From NCBI GenBank assembly GCA_013396655.1, contig WBMV01004156.1, positions 186,001 to 250,000 of the forward strand: a stretch of DNA of 64,000 nt. The letters run 5' to 3'. Shown here one piece after another: positions 11,051 to 22,700 of this stretch; the stretch's first letter is position 1, and each line of letters starts with the position of its first letter. The notes under the pieces are model-generated. The model saw only the letters and a list, made by a program, of their open reading frames with translations, searched no databases and was not told the origin of the DNA. Position numbers and translations under genes: made by a program. This stretch comes from Campylorhamphus procurvoides. Its lineage: Eukaryota > Chordata > Aves > Passeriformes > Dendrocolaptidae.

Positions 11051-13479
11051 TATGTTTGCAATAAAATAACTGAATTTATTCTTTTTAAGGTCTGTGGCAT
11101 CACATTTCCTAAATACAGTTAATTTCTACCTCCAACATCTATTAATTATTCAAGAGAGCAATATCATTTCCTTACCATCTGCATTGTAGAAGGCACTGCT
11201 ATAACAGTGACCAGCACATTCAGCAAGGACCATTGCGTAAAGGTGTGGAGTCATGGCCTTGTCTCTGATCAGTCCCTCCCCTAATGAAACCATGAACACA
11301 GAAGGTTGAAAAGGGAAAGACAGTGTATTAAGTGGTGTTGCCATCTAAGAAAAAGATGTCTTTATAAGCTTGTACTTAAGGAGAAGAAATGGGGCGGGGT
11401 GGGGGGGTGAGATGTGTCTCCTGTGGACATATTTTGTCCACATAAACACAGAAGGATTGCAGTGCAGGATCGAAGCAATGGCTCTTCCACAGGCAGCAAC
11501 CAGGATTAACTGTTCTAGGAGAACATATTAGGCTCTATAATGAGTGGGTTTTTCAGGTTCCTTCCCTGCAGGGAAAGAACAAATTACTCACTGAGAGGCA
11601 TTTAAATACAGCATTTTACATAGCCTTAGTAGTAGTTTCCCACTACTTGAGAATTCTGACAGAAGAAACAGAATTCCACAACTTGTAATGATTCTTCTAT
11701 TTTTCTATTATAGAAAAAGATAGGCTATCTGAACTACTTCTCTTATCATCTTTTAGTATGTTGCCTCTTAGTCATCTTTCCTACCTGCAAAGAATTTCAA
11801 TCTTCTTGCGAAGGTCTTCTGTTAGCTTTAATTCCTCAGATCTGTGACCACTGGACCACTTTCCATTTTTGGGAAAAAGTATTTCTCAGCTGGAGTGGTA
11901 AGAACAAAAAAACAGTACCCTAGGTAAAAACTTCTTTACATAGAATAATTTTGTTTCTATTTTCCATCAATTTTGCATCGCTCTTAATACATTATTGTCA
12001 AGTGACTTATGCTGAGCAGGCTGTCAATAAATTCTTCACAGTGATGCCCTGCTGTCCTCCTGAGAGGGTAGAGGTAGTTTAGATCCTAGCAATAGGTACA
12101 GACAGCTCAATATTCTTTCCAGGAATTTCACACATTATCTGATAGTTGTCAAGTTGGAATATTTGTAGGATGATGCTTGCTCTTCAACTAATCAAACTCA
12201 GACACATTTTGGAAGTCACCATCAACTTTAATTTTGGCAAAATAATTGCACTTTCTTGGCTACCTCATTGTCTTTTCCTGTTTTAAATTAGCTCAGCCTC
12301 AGGCAAGGCACAGTTGTCTTCTATTCTTTGAAAAGCTGAATGCTCATCCTAACTTTTAGTTTCTGATTCAGAAAATTATCTCACCCCCTATGGTTATTGA
12401 ATTGCCTTAGTATGTTCTCTGTGGTCATCACTGAAAATCTCAGCCCTTGATAATTGTATTCATAGCAAGAATGAATGATTTGGAATGTAAGCTCTATTTT
12501 GAGTGACAATGTAAGCTCTGTTTCAGGTGTCAAGTTTGTCATATACAGGTGGTCTAAGCTTTTGTCATCCCTTTTTTCCTTTCCCACTCCTCCCTTCCTA
12601 CTGCAGCATGATATTCACTGCAAAGGTAAAGCAGGGTCTCAGTGAAGAATTTTCCCAGTTTCCTGTGGTGTCCTCAGGGACACCTTGAGTGAGTTAATTA
12701 GTGAAAGGTAACGTTACTAACGCAATAGTACTTTGTATTATAGTGCATTCGCCTGTTTGGACATGCTAATGACTTTGATTTCCTGTGTGGATTTTGATTT
12801 TGTTTCAATTATTAACTTAAAAATATGTCAAATCAGAAATTTCTGGAACCTTTCTTTTTCTCCCTTTAGCATAAAGTCATTTTTAAGAGCTTGGAAAACA
12901 TCTCCTACTGTCAGATCAATACCGAAAAATTTAAGAGCCACCTCTTTACATCAAGTGAATCATATGCAGTGAGAAATATTGCTCTCGGTACTCCCATCTC
13001 TCTCTTCCCAAGAAAACGTTCCACAGCCCTAGACTTGGGGTGCACCTGTCTCTGGCAGCTGTGGAATTGCACGTCTCTGTCCCCAGCCTGCTGTGCAGTT
13101 CTTCCCTGGCACAGAGACTGCATCAGCAGCAACACACAACCCCATCTTCCTGCACCGGAGCATTTGCCATTCATGTCAGCACTGCCAGTGCCTTCCACCC
13201 GTGTCCAGACACACATCCTCACTCACTCACCTCCAAGAAATCAATCCTTACACCTTTCCTGCAGCTGACCTCAGAAATTACACTGTTTCCTTCTGACATA
13301 TTGCTCAGCATGAAAGCAACAGGATAAATTCTGCTTTTCCCAGCAAGAACAGGAGAGACATCAGTGACAGGTACTGGTGCAGACAGAAATAGGTGAAGTG
13401 TCTCTGTGTCAACTTCTTGATTTTTCCTCTTGGAAGTCCTTGCCTGCCTGCTGGAAATTTTCTCCTCATCTTCCCAATA

Positions 13480-13575
13480 TATATGTTTGTGGTATATTTG
13501 TGTGTGTGTGTACATATATGTATATATACACAGAGAGACTTACAGTTTATATATACATATATGTGTGTGCCCACG
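13480..13575. repeat. TG/TA microsatellite with internal inverted repeat
   Basis: Alternating TG and TA dinucleotides. Bases 13512-13528 and 13548-13564 are perfect 17-base inverted repeats with a 19-base spacer, so the transcript could form a hairpin. It lies about 130 bases upstream of the cassette exon at 13699. UG-rich RNA is a known ligand of CELF proteins and TDP-43. Confidence 0.85.
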
Positions 13576-13698
13576 TGTATAGCTGCCTGTCTCTGTCTTT
13601 TTTTTGTGTCTATGTCTTTTCTCATATATTGCTTTGATTGTGTGGGGCTAGGGTGGGTATCTGATTCAATAACTGTCTTCACCAATTCCTTGTTGTAG

Positions 13699-13749
13699 AC
13701 TATTGGGGAGAGTCTTATTACAGTGACCTCATCGACTTGCATCTGGGTG
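13699..13749 (+). CDS. MICAL3: MICAL3 second 51-nt in-frame cassette exon in the bMERB domain
   Basis: Acceptor CCTTGTTGTAG and donor GGTG|GTATGT bound 51 bases. Together with the leftover G of 8845 they encode DYWGESYYSDLIDLHLG. Both ends are phase 1, so the exon can be used or skipped without a frameshift. Its product would sit between ALRGEA and GMGKKDDPK, in the loop joining the first and second bMERB helices, and could change Rab binding. From memory, mammalian MICAL3 has a very similar peptide at this point, which makes the call strong, but I cannot check that here. An ACTAAC motif (QKI-type) lies at 13777-13782, shortly after the donor. Confidence 0.88.
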
Positions 13750-16700
13750 GTATGTATGGCTGAACCTCCTGCTGACACTAACCCTGCTGACACTCCTCCC
13801 CACCCTTCCCTTCACCTACTTCTCCCATCCTTGGCTCACAAACAAGAAGGAATAGCCCTTGCACATGACCGATTATAGCAGAACCCCTTTTCCAGCTCAG
13901 GAAGAGGAGATCCTGGCATGCTCCACAAACCATGTGTAGGGCTCCCTCTTCTATTTTCCACAGTGCTGGTTATTTCAAAATTTGCTTACCGTTTTCACTC
14001 TACCCACCTTCCCTGCTAGCAATGGAAGGTCCTTCTGGTCTTTTGCTTCTACTTTGCAAAGTCCAACTCTACCACTGAAATTCTCTTTAGGAAAATGTTT
14101 TCATGTGAAGGGGACAGCAGAACTGACCAGCTCCCAAGAGCAAACAGCGATGTCAGGGAGTGGTCATGGCATTGCCTCCCTCTTGCCTTTTTAAGGCTTG
14201 TTTGTTTCTTCCAAAAAAAGCCAGTGTTGTCAATCTAACAAAACCAAAATGCTCCCTTAAGGGACTTTGAAAACACTTGTAGATGACACATACATCTTCT
14301 TTTTTGTTTTGTCTTACTTAAGGTTAGGAAATACTCTACTGGTAAGAGTTCCACTCATTTTTGCTGGAATCTGCTGTTAGTTTCCAGTCAGTCCAGTTTG
14401 CATCATTACACAGCTAATAACCTTCTTGCAGTGTTATTGTTTTAATATCCCATTTAGTGCTAGAAACATGCTACAGTGTTTAGCTATTTTTCACTGAAGA
14501 GTCATCACTCTACACCGTGGTTCTGCATTTCTTAATGTTACTTCGTGAATCCCTTAGTAAGTGGATAACTTTGGGGTTGCAAACAGCATTTGTTTATCAT
14601 TTGCCTGTCTTGAAAATTAAAATTCCCTTGGCTAGTTTAATCACTCTGAATCTGTTCTTATGGAGTGAACACATCTGTCTGTCAGCAGATCCATGAGAAA
14701 GCAAACTGCTCAGTTGCCTTGTGATCTGAGGGTCTCATTTATCTTTCAGAGTATGAAGTTGCTTGATCTAAACTGTGGGGTTTTTTGAGGGAGTGCATTA
14801 CAGACCAGCTCTGCAGAGTGAGAGATCCACATGCTCCAGGCCTGATGCAAATTACATCTAATGGAAGTCTTTCCCCAACTCACTGTGTTCTGCTTTTGAT
14901 CCTTCAAACACAATCTTGCCCAGGCTTTTAACATTTTTCTCCTCCTCTAGGGAGGCTGTCCCATGTAGTATCTACCTGTAGCTGTCTGTTGGGAATGACT
15001 CCAAATTGTCCTGACACGACAGACTTTTACTGAAGAACATCTATCTGAGTTAAGGGTGTCCACCCAAGTTCAAATTTCAATATATTGAACTTTTCTCCTT
15101 AGCAGACCTAATTTGTTGACCAGTTCCCCTGTGCTAATTTTGATGTGATAGTCCTTTGCTAGCCCTGTGCTTCATTCACTGCTAAGCCCTCTGGCATTCT
15201 TTCCTGGGCTATCTCCTGCAGAGAGACTCTGAAACCCTCTTGCTGGTTTTATCCATCAGGGCTGGCCCATGCTCATATGTGCATAGAGTAGGAGCTGTAA
15301 AAGGGTTGATGCTGAATTACACTTAACAGACCCTTATCCCTCTTTAATGCTATGTCCACTACACCTCTCCCTCCTCCTGCCTCTCCTCCTAATGCCTCTT
15401 TAGAGACAGCGATCCCACCAAAATCACTAATAGTTGCTTTAAGAGAAGCAAAATCATCTTCACTTAAAGGGACACTGTCACAAGAATTGTTGCGTTGGAG
15501 AAAATCTTAATTGGAAATGGAATTTACTGTTTGTCCTTTTTGTGTGTTTGCCATTTGCGTTTCTTTGAGTCACCTCAGAGTGGTCATTTTTTAACAGGCA
15601 GATTTCAGCTGCACGGTGACTCAGTCACTTGGACTTCCAACACTCAGAGACAACATTCATGTTTTTTTAAAAACGGTTGATACATCTTAAAAGTATATCA
15701 AATTTCCGCTCATCTCAAAAATGCTTTTTGAAGACAAACTAAAAAAAAAATCTGTATTGGGCAGTATCCCTTTAAATGCAGTGAGCCAGTATAACCTGGA
15801 GTACGTGGCTTTGTAGTATTCTTTTGTTGCCTCTCTAATTTGCTTTATATTTGCTTTTGGGGCTGCCAGAACACTTTTGCCAGAAGGGACACATTGCTCT
15901 GGTGATTCTTGTCACTATTCAGTGGCAGATTTAGAGCTCAGCTGCAAAATTCACATGTCTGTGCAGGATGCTGCCTCTGGGTGGAGTGCCATTAAAATGC
16001 CTGTGTGGCTATGTGACCCTGCTGAGCAGTGCAGGCAGCTAGGATGGCTGCGTGGTTAATTCTTCTGCTGGCAACCTGTGTCTCTGAGGCACAGGCATGA
16101 CTCTGGAGTCATGCTGTCAGTAGAATGATAAGAAAAATTGCAAAGTGCTTTGAAGAGTTATCTGTAAACTGGTAATAATTTTTCAGTGATCAGGGCAGTA
16201 ATTTATTCTGGATTTTCTTTACACTAATGAGAGTTGCGTTTCATTTAGTTGTTACAGATTGCGCAACGACTTCTGCAAGGAAGTGGTAACTTCTGACACA
16301 TCCTGGTCAAGTTCCAGTTTGCAGGATTACAGATTGCTATCTTAACTACACCCCTGTTGCTCTGCTCAGTTGCCATAATCCTCTCTTCCTGTTCTAAAAT
16401 GTTGCGTACCGTTGCTGTAAAGCAGATGTTTCATTGCATGCTACAAAGGTCACATTTTGATTCTGAGTAATTATTCCCGTGTGTATATTGTGTACATGGT
16501 TATGTTAAAAGAACGTTACAAAGGTTGCAAGGTCAACTGAAATTCAGGCTTTGGAGCATATTGGTATATCAACAGACTTGCAGCTTTTAGATCCACCGCA
16601 GAGATCTCACGCCCTTATGGAATAACTGGTAGCAATACTAGGTTGTCTTCTTCTATGTAGATCCTTATGGATAGGCAATGGGACACAATCAGTGGATTTC

Positions 16701-19700
16701 ACAGATGTGTTGGCAGCTGTGGAATGGTGAGACTTGAAAAGATGGATTCTGAGCCAGTGGAAGGATGCAGTGGTCTGGTGGATGTACACTTCGTCCCTTT
16801 ACTCCCTCTTTCCAGACAGTCCTTGCCCTAATCCTGTCTTTTTTCATCCAGAGCTCCTTACCCCACTTCCATTTTAATTCTCAGTCCTAGTTTCTGCTTC
16901 TCCAGTATTTAATTTTAATCCCACCTTCTTGACAATGAAATTCTAGCATTCTACCCTTCAGACCTCCTGTTCCTCCCCACTAGCTACTCCTGCTCTGGTC
17001 TTCCCACTGACACAGTCTCCACAGTCTAAATCCCTGCCTTTAGCCTTCTTCCAAAACGTTTGGGCTCTGCTCCCTCTTCTGCCCAGCATTATTTGTCTGG
17101 AAAATTGTAGGTCACATCTTCTTCTCAAGTCTGCCTTCTCCCTTTGCCCCTTACCCCTTTTTTCCTCTCCCTTAGTCTGTACTCTCTTAGTAATTTGCAT
17201 TCTTAGTCACCTTGCTTCCTTAGTCCCAGCCTCAGTTCCTCCTAACCCACTGGCTCCTTGTCCCAGTTTGCTCCTTGTTTGCCTATGGGAAGTACCTCTG
17301 TTGTTCCCTCTGTGTCCAAATGAGTGGCCTCCTTTCTTTGCACCCATCAGGGAATCATTGAGGAAACAGCCACACAATCCTGTCTTTCTTTGCTCCTGGC
17401 TGGGGGATGCCAAGGAGATAAGAAGGATATAGGGGAGAGAACTGGTAGGTTTGATAGCATTGATTTCAGACATACATTGTCCCGTCTTGGCAAGAGCCTT
17501 ATGAACATCAGGTAAATGGGGGGGATTAAATTGATTTTTTTTTTTAAATCTTTGCACTTTGTTTAACTTCACTTTTTATTAACTCATTTAAAATATTTGA
17601 GCTGACTGTGTCCTTTAAAGTCCTTCTGGTCTGACTGCTGGGCTGAAGTCTGATATACTCCAGTGGAACAGTCCTATTTCTCATGATTGACAAACACAGC
17701 TCTCCTGGAAGGGGAGTGGAGATGTAAGATAAATATTGTTTTCACAGTCTGCAGCTGTTTTTGACACTGAAGGGAATTGGTAACGTTTTCTTCATTGTAA
17801 ATTTTGAGCAGGAAAGAGCACTTGATAAGCAGAACTTGTTAAGTACAAGCACTTGTTAGGCAATTCCCATTGACCTGTTTCTTTCTGTGCACAAAAACTA
17901 ACAGTCTTAGGAGACAGGGTCAGTGCAGGACTGTACTAATTCTGACCATGTTTTGAAGTGCCTCGAGGTCTAGTAGAAGCAGAAGACTTCTGTGCAGTCA
18001 TTTGTGTATGTGTTCTGCTCCAACTATTGCTTTCCCCAGTTTTCCTTCCCTTCCCTGCCTTTCCCCCTGCCCCCCCTTCTGCTGGATAAATAAAAGCGGT
18101 TCAGTTTGCATGACAGTTCAGTGGTCTCTGAGTTTTCCCAGGTTTCTTCTTAGTGATTGTGCTTTAGAGGATGTTGGGTTTGATAAGATTTAGTAAACTG
18201 TTAAGTCAGACACACTCAGTGATGTGCTTATGGGATATTTGTCAGAATCCTTGCCCTCAACCTGCAGTTGTGTGGATGCTGTTCTCCAGGAGGTGGCTTT
18301 CTGTATCCTTGCTCTTTTACAGCACTGCTGTTCAACAACTTCACCAAATAGTAAGGATGGAATGCTTTATTTTTCAGTGCTTGGTTTTCTGACCATACCT
18401 GATATTTTTAAGGGTGGGAAGGAGGATATGTAGTGTGATCAGTGCAGTTTGACTTACTCTTGGACTGATCCATTTTTTAAACACTCAATTAAAATTAAAG
18501 CTCTTAGTGTGCCTGATAAATGAGGGATGGAAATTTAGTGGAATAAGACTTTCAAAAGTGTTGTGCTCTTGGATTGTGAGGTCAATAGCCACACAGTGGT
18601 TCAGTGGAACTGAGATTAGCCGCAGAGCTGGATTTCCTGCCCAGTGCTGCTGATTTCCAAACCGCCCTGATTAGTCAGCAATACAGAATTCAAAGTCTTT
18701 GGATGCGAAGCCTGCCAAGGATATGATCCCGTTTGGTCTGTGGTATGTCTGTTCAAGTGATTTTGACTTGCAGGGGATCACCACTTCTCAGAAATAATCA
18801 CAGTTCTCCTACCACAAGACACATGGAGGGGATCAATGTGAGCTGTAGCTTGGGGATAGTGAGGTCTGCCACCCCAGAATTTCTCCTGTGCTTTCTTCAT
18901 TCTGATTGATCATTTTGACCACTGTGCTTCTGATTGTGAAGAAGTGCCATGTAGCTACAGCAGAAAAGGACAAAACCAATCTGGAGTATTGCTCTTTAAA
19001 CAATAGCTAAATGAAAATTAGAAAAGAAGACAACACAGTCCAGTGTAGCTTGTGTAACAAAGACCAGTGCAGAGTGAAAAGGAAGGTGTATTTTCATAGT
19101 GGTTATACAGTTTCTGGTCCCCTTTCTGAAGGGGCTTTGGAGCTATGGTGTTTACTCTTGGCCTAGCTCTTGGTTTCCACCACTGTAGCAAAGTCTGAAT
19201 CTCTCAGGAGTAGCATGACAAACAGGTCATTCTTGTCATGGCTGCACACAAGATTGCCCAGAAAGGTGTGGGAAAGGCTTCTTTTCACAGAGGCAAGATA
19301 ATTGCAGTCACTTTATTGATGGGATGTGTCTGATCTGCAAGACAGAGCTTCTGCCTCTCTAGGATGTTCAGTGTGCTCAGGAGCTGGGGCACAATCCTCT
19401 CCTTAACAAGCAGCTCCTGCTCCTGTACCATGCCTCTGCTTCCAGTTAGGAAAGTTGGCCTGTGGCATTGGAAAGGAACAACCTGTGATTAGCACAGTCT
19501 TGCAGGTTTGCCTCTCTGGTGAAAACAATGGTCATTTTCTGTCCAGAAGCTACAGCCACACCTTAGGCTCCTGCTGATGGCACAGGGGGAGCTGAAGAAT
19601 GGAGTGGTCACAGAAATGATTCTCCTCTTAGACCTTCAACTCCTTCCAAATGAACTCCTTCAGCAGGTGTTGCTGCTGCCAGCAGCACTCTTTCCATGCT

Positions 19701-22700
19701 GTGGGTGCAGACCTGTGTCTCCAGACCTGGCCTCGGTATTTCTGGTGTTGAAGGAGACTTAAAAAAAAGGGAATTGGGTTTGTTGGGTTTTTTTTAGTCT
19801 GCATGACAAAAGGGATTTTCCTATCTGGCCCTGGCTCCATGTCCAGAAAAATTGTCTTACAGTGATGATCCTGCTTTTAATTTAATGAGAGCATGAGGTG
19901 GTGATTTCCCTTCTCTAAACAAGATAATAACAACAATAATAATATTGAGGATTAATAATGGCTTTGGGAGAAATAAGAAGCCCTGTAAGGGTTTCTATAA
20001 TGTAATCAGACATGTGAGAAGGGCAAGTTAGATGAGACAGTTCTTAACACCATATTGTGAACTGGGGCATTGCATAGTTCTCCTTCTTGGTAGTACTGGA
20101 CAAGGAGTTCAGCCTTTTCCCAGGATTGTCCTTCAACATACCCACAGTGAGAACTCTTGCTAGGAAGTTGAATTTTTTTAAATTAACCTTGACAGGAAAT
20201 GATCTGATGATACATTTACTGTCTAAAATGATCAGCTGGACCAGGGAAAACTTTTTCCATTTGTCATTTGATTTCTCCCCACGCCCCCAAACTCTATTTC
20301 TGAAACAGTTAATATGCCTTTTCTTGAAAGTGTTCATCTGAAGGGATAAGGAAACATGTGACAAAGATTGGTTACTGTCAGTGAAAAAGCTTTCTCCGTT
20401 TCAGGATGTACAATAAAATAGTTATTCTCTTATAATTAGAGAGTTCCTATTTCAGTCTGCTTAGAGTCCATACCACGTGTTGATACTCCTTATGAGGAGG
20501 GATGGGAAGGCAGTTTTCACGATTATCACGTTAGAGAAGTTTTTAAAAATAGATTTAAAATTCTGCTGCATGATATATTTTATAATATTTGCAGCTTCAG
20601 ATTGTGGCACTTTTTAGGGCATAATTTTTACAGCTTTACAGAACCACTGGGAGGTAAGTTTTCAGGTTGTACTTTCCTCTTTTTTTTGCAGTTAAGGTAC
20701 AGTACATAAGGAAGACTCCTTAAAGCCTTGCTAATCATCTTGTTTTGAACAGAAGTTGTTTTCAAAGCAATTGTAATGATCATATAACCTGTATTCACTG
20801 ATGCAAATGAATCTGAAATAGCTGGATCTTAATTGTACACGTTATGTTCATTATCTTACTGAAAAACCATGTCAACATTTCTAGTGGCAGGACTGTTGTA
20901 GATACCTTGGACTTTGTAACTTGATTCAAGGACAAATTTTCCTTGGGCAAGAGTGGGAGGGTAACTAAGAGCAAAGGAAAAAACCACAGTTGTGGAGTGA
21001 GCTCTGTATTAGCTGCTGTGTAACCCCTGTGGCTTTTTACTGAAGATCAGAGATGGTATCGGACCATTTGTTCACTGATGACAAAAACTGGTAATTGTGT
21101 GGTCATTTCTCAAGGAAATGAAGAACATTTTCACATACTGGATATTTATTTTCAGATCAAATATGAAGAACTGGGAATTCCTCACCAAGTCTGTATATCC
21201 ATGGTTTGAAGTTTATCAAAGCTTCCACCCCCCCAATTCTGCATGAAATCTCAAACCCTGAAAAATTGAAGTGGATTTTTGCATACAGTTAAATATCCAT
21301 CTCCTGACCCCCTGCCCCCAAAACAGGGGTTATACCAAGTTAGAGTACTAAAGTTTGTATAGAATAATTAATATTGAATAGGGTAGGATGTGAAATACAA
21401 AATAATTAAGAAGTATCATGCATTAAATGCTCTGCTTTGTGTGGAAGCTTACTCTTCACAGTGCCTTTGTGGTTTGGAGTTTTTTCTTGTTTGCGATTGC
21501 TTTTGTAACCTGATCTGTGAAATGGCAATTGTAGGGAAAAAAAGCCTTAGTGTTTTTTCATTTTAAATGAGGAAGTTTGAAAATTCAGAGCAACTGTAAC
21601 TAAGGTTCTGGTCCTGTCAACTAACGTTGGTACGATGCTTTATTTGTGACTGTCCTATGGCCAACTGTGGCACCTCTCCTAATGTCACCCCTTCCTGCTC
21701 CAGTACAGAGGTTTCTTCCTGTCTGAGAGAGCTGTGCTGCTCAGTCACAGGCTTTGAAGCTGGTGTGCTCTCCCTCTTGCTCCAGTGTGTCCTCCATGTG
21801 CTGGTCTAGTTCTGTGATGGTCCCTTCTAAAGCCTTCCCAGTCCATGGGTAGTCTAGTTCTATAAAGCTTTCTCTGAACCACATACATCAAACTCTGCTG
21901 ACTTTCCCAAAAAAAGCATTATTCTTACCATATTATTGTTGTGGAGTTTATGCCTCTTCCCAACACAGAAATGCCTCCTCTTTCTAAATACAGTTGTGCC
22001 TTGAGAGCAGTAAGTGCTCCATTCTGCTCCTCTGACGTTTCAGGCTCATCACCTCCCTCTGGTGCATGTCCTCCTGTAACTATCAGTGATGTTGGTTGTT
22101 TCCTATTGTTTATCTCTGTAACATTAAGTACAGCTGAAAAGCAAATTCTTGGTGTTAAAGCAGCTGAACCTTTTGAGAGATGAGAAGTGTTTGTCCTTCA
22201 CTGTCTGACAGAAAAGATGGCAAAGATTCAGTAAGTCACCAATACTAACAGGACTTGTAAGCTTTAAAATGCTTTGTGAAATGAGAACGTCAAGGGAGAG
22301 CTTTAAATTCACTGTTTGAACTGCAAAGCCCTCAGTTGGTCATTGCCCCTGTAGACCCTGATGCGAATCACCTTTTTATTCATGTAAAAACCTTTTCCCC
22401 TCTAAGCACAACAATCCAGTTGAGTACAAGGGTACTCACCATGCTTGACACAGCAGATCCTGGCAGACTGGTTCCATGGTAATCGGATTCTCCCTGTGAT
22501 GTTCCCTGTCTGAAGACATTATATTCCATTATAAAGGCCACTTTTACCATCAGTGGATGCTGCCACGGTGATAAGAGCATGGTCCTGATAAGGCTTTAAG
22601 GTAGGGTGGCTGCTTACAGCTGGTGTCCTACACATGCAGGCGAGACTTACTGTAACCCTGCTTGGAATCTGATGGTATCAGCAGGAGTTAAATATTCATC

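Larger units (their letters stand above)
8846..13698 (+). other. MICAL3: MICAL3 intron
   Basis: 4.85-kb intron with a CR1 3' end (10681-11050) and a TG/TA microsatellite near its 3' end (13480-13575). I see nothing else coding in it. Confidence 0.8.
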
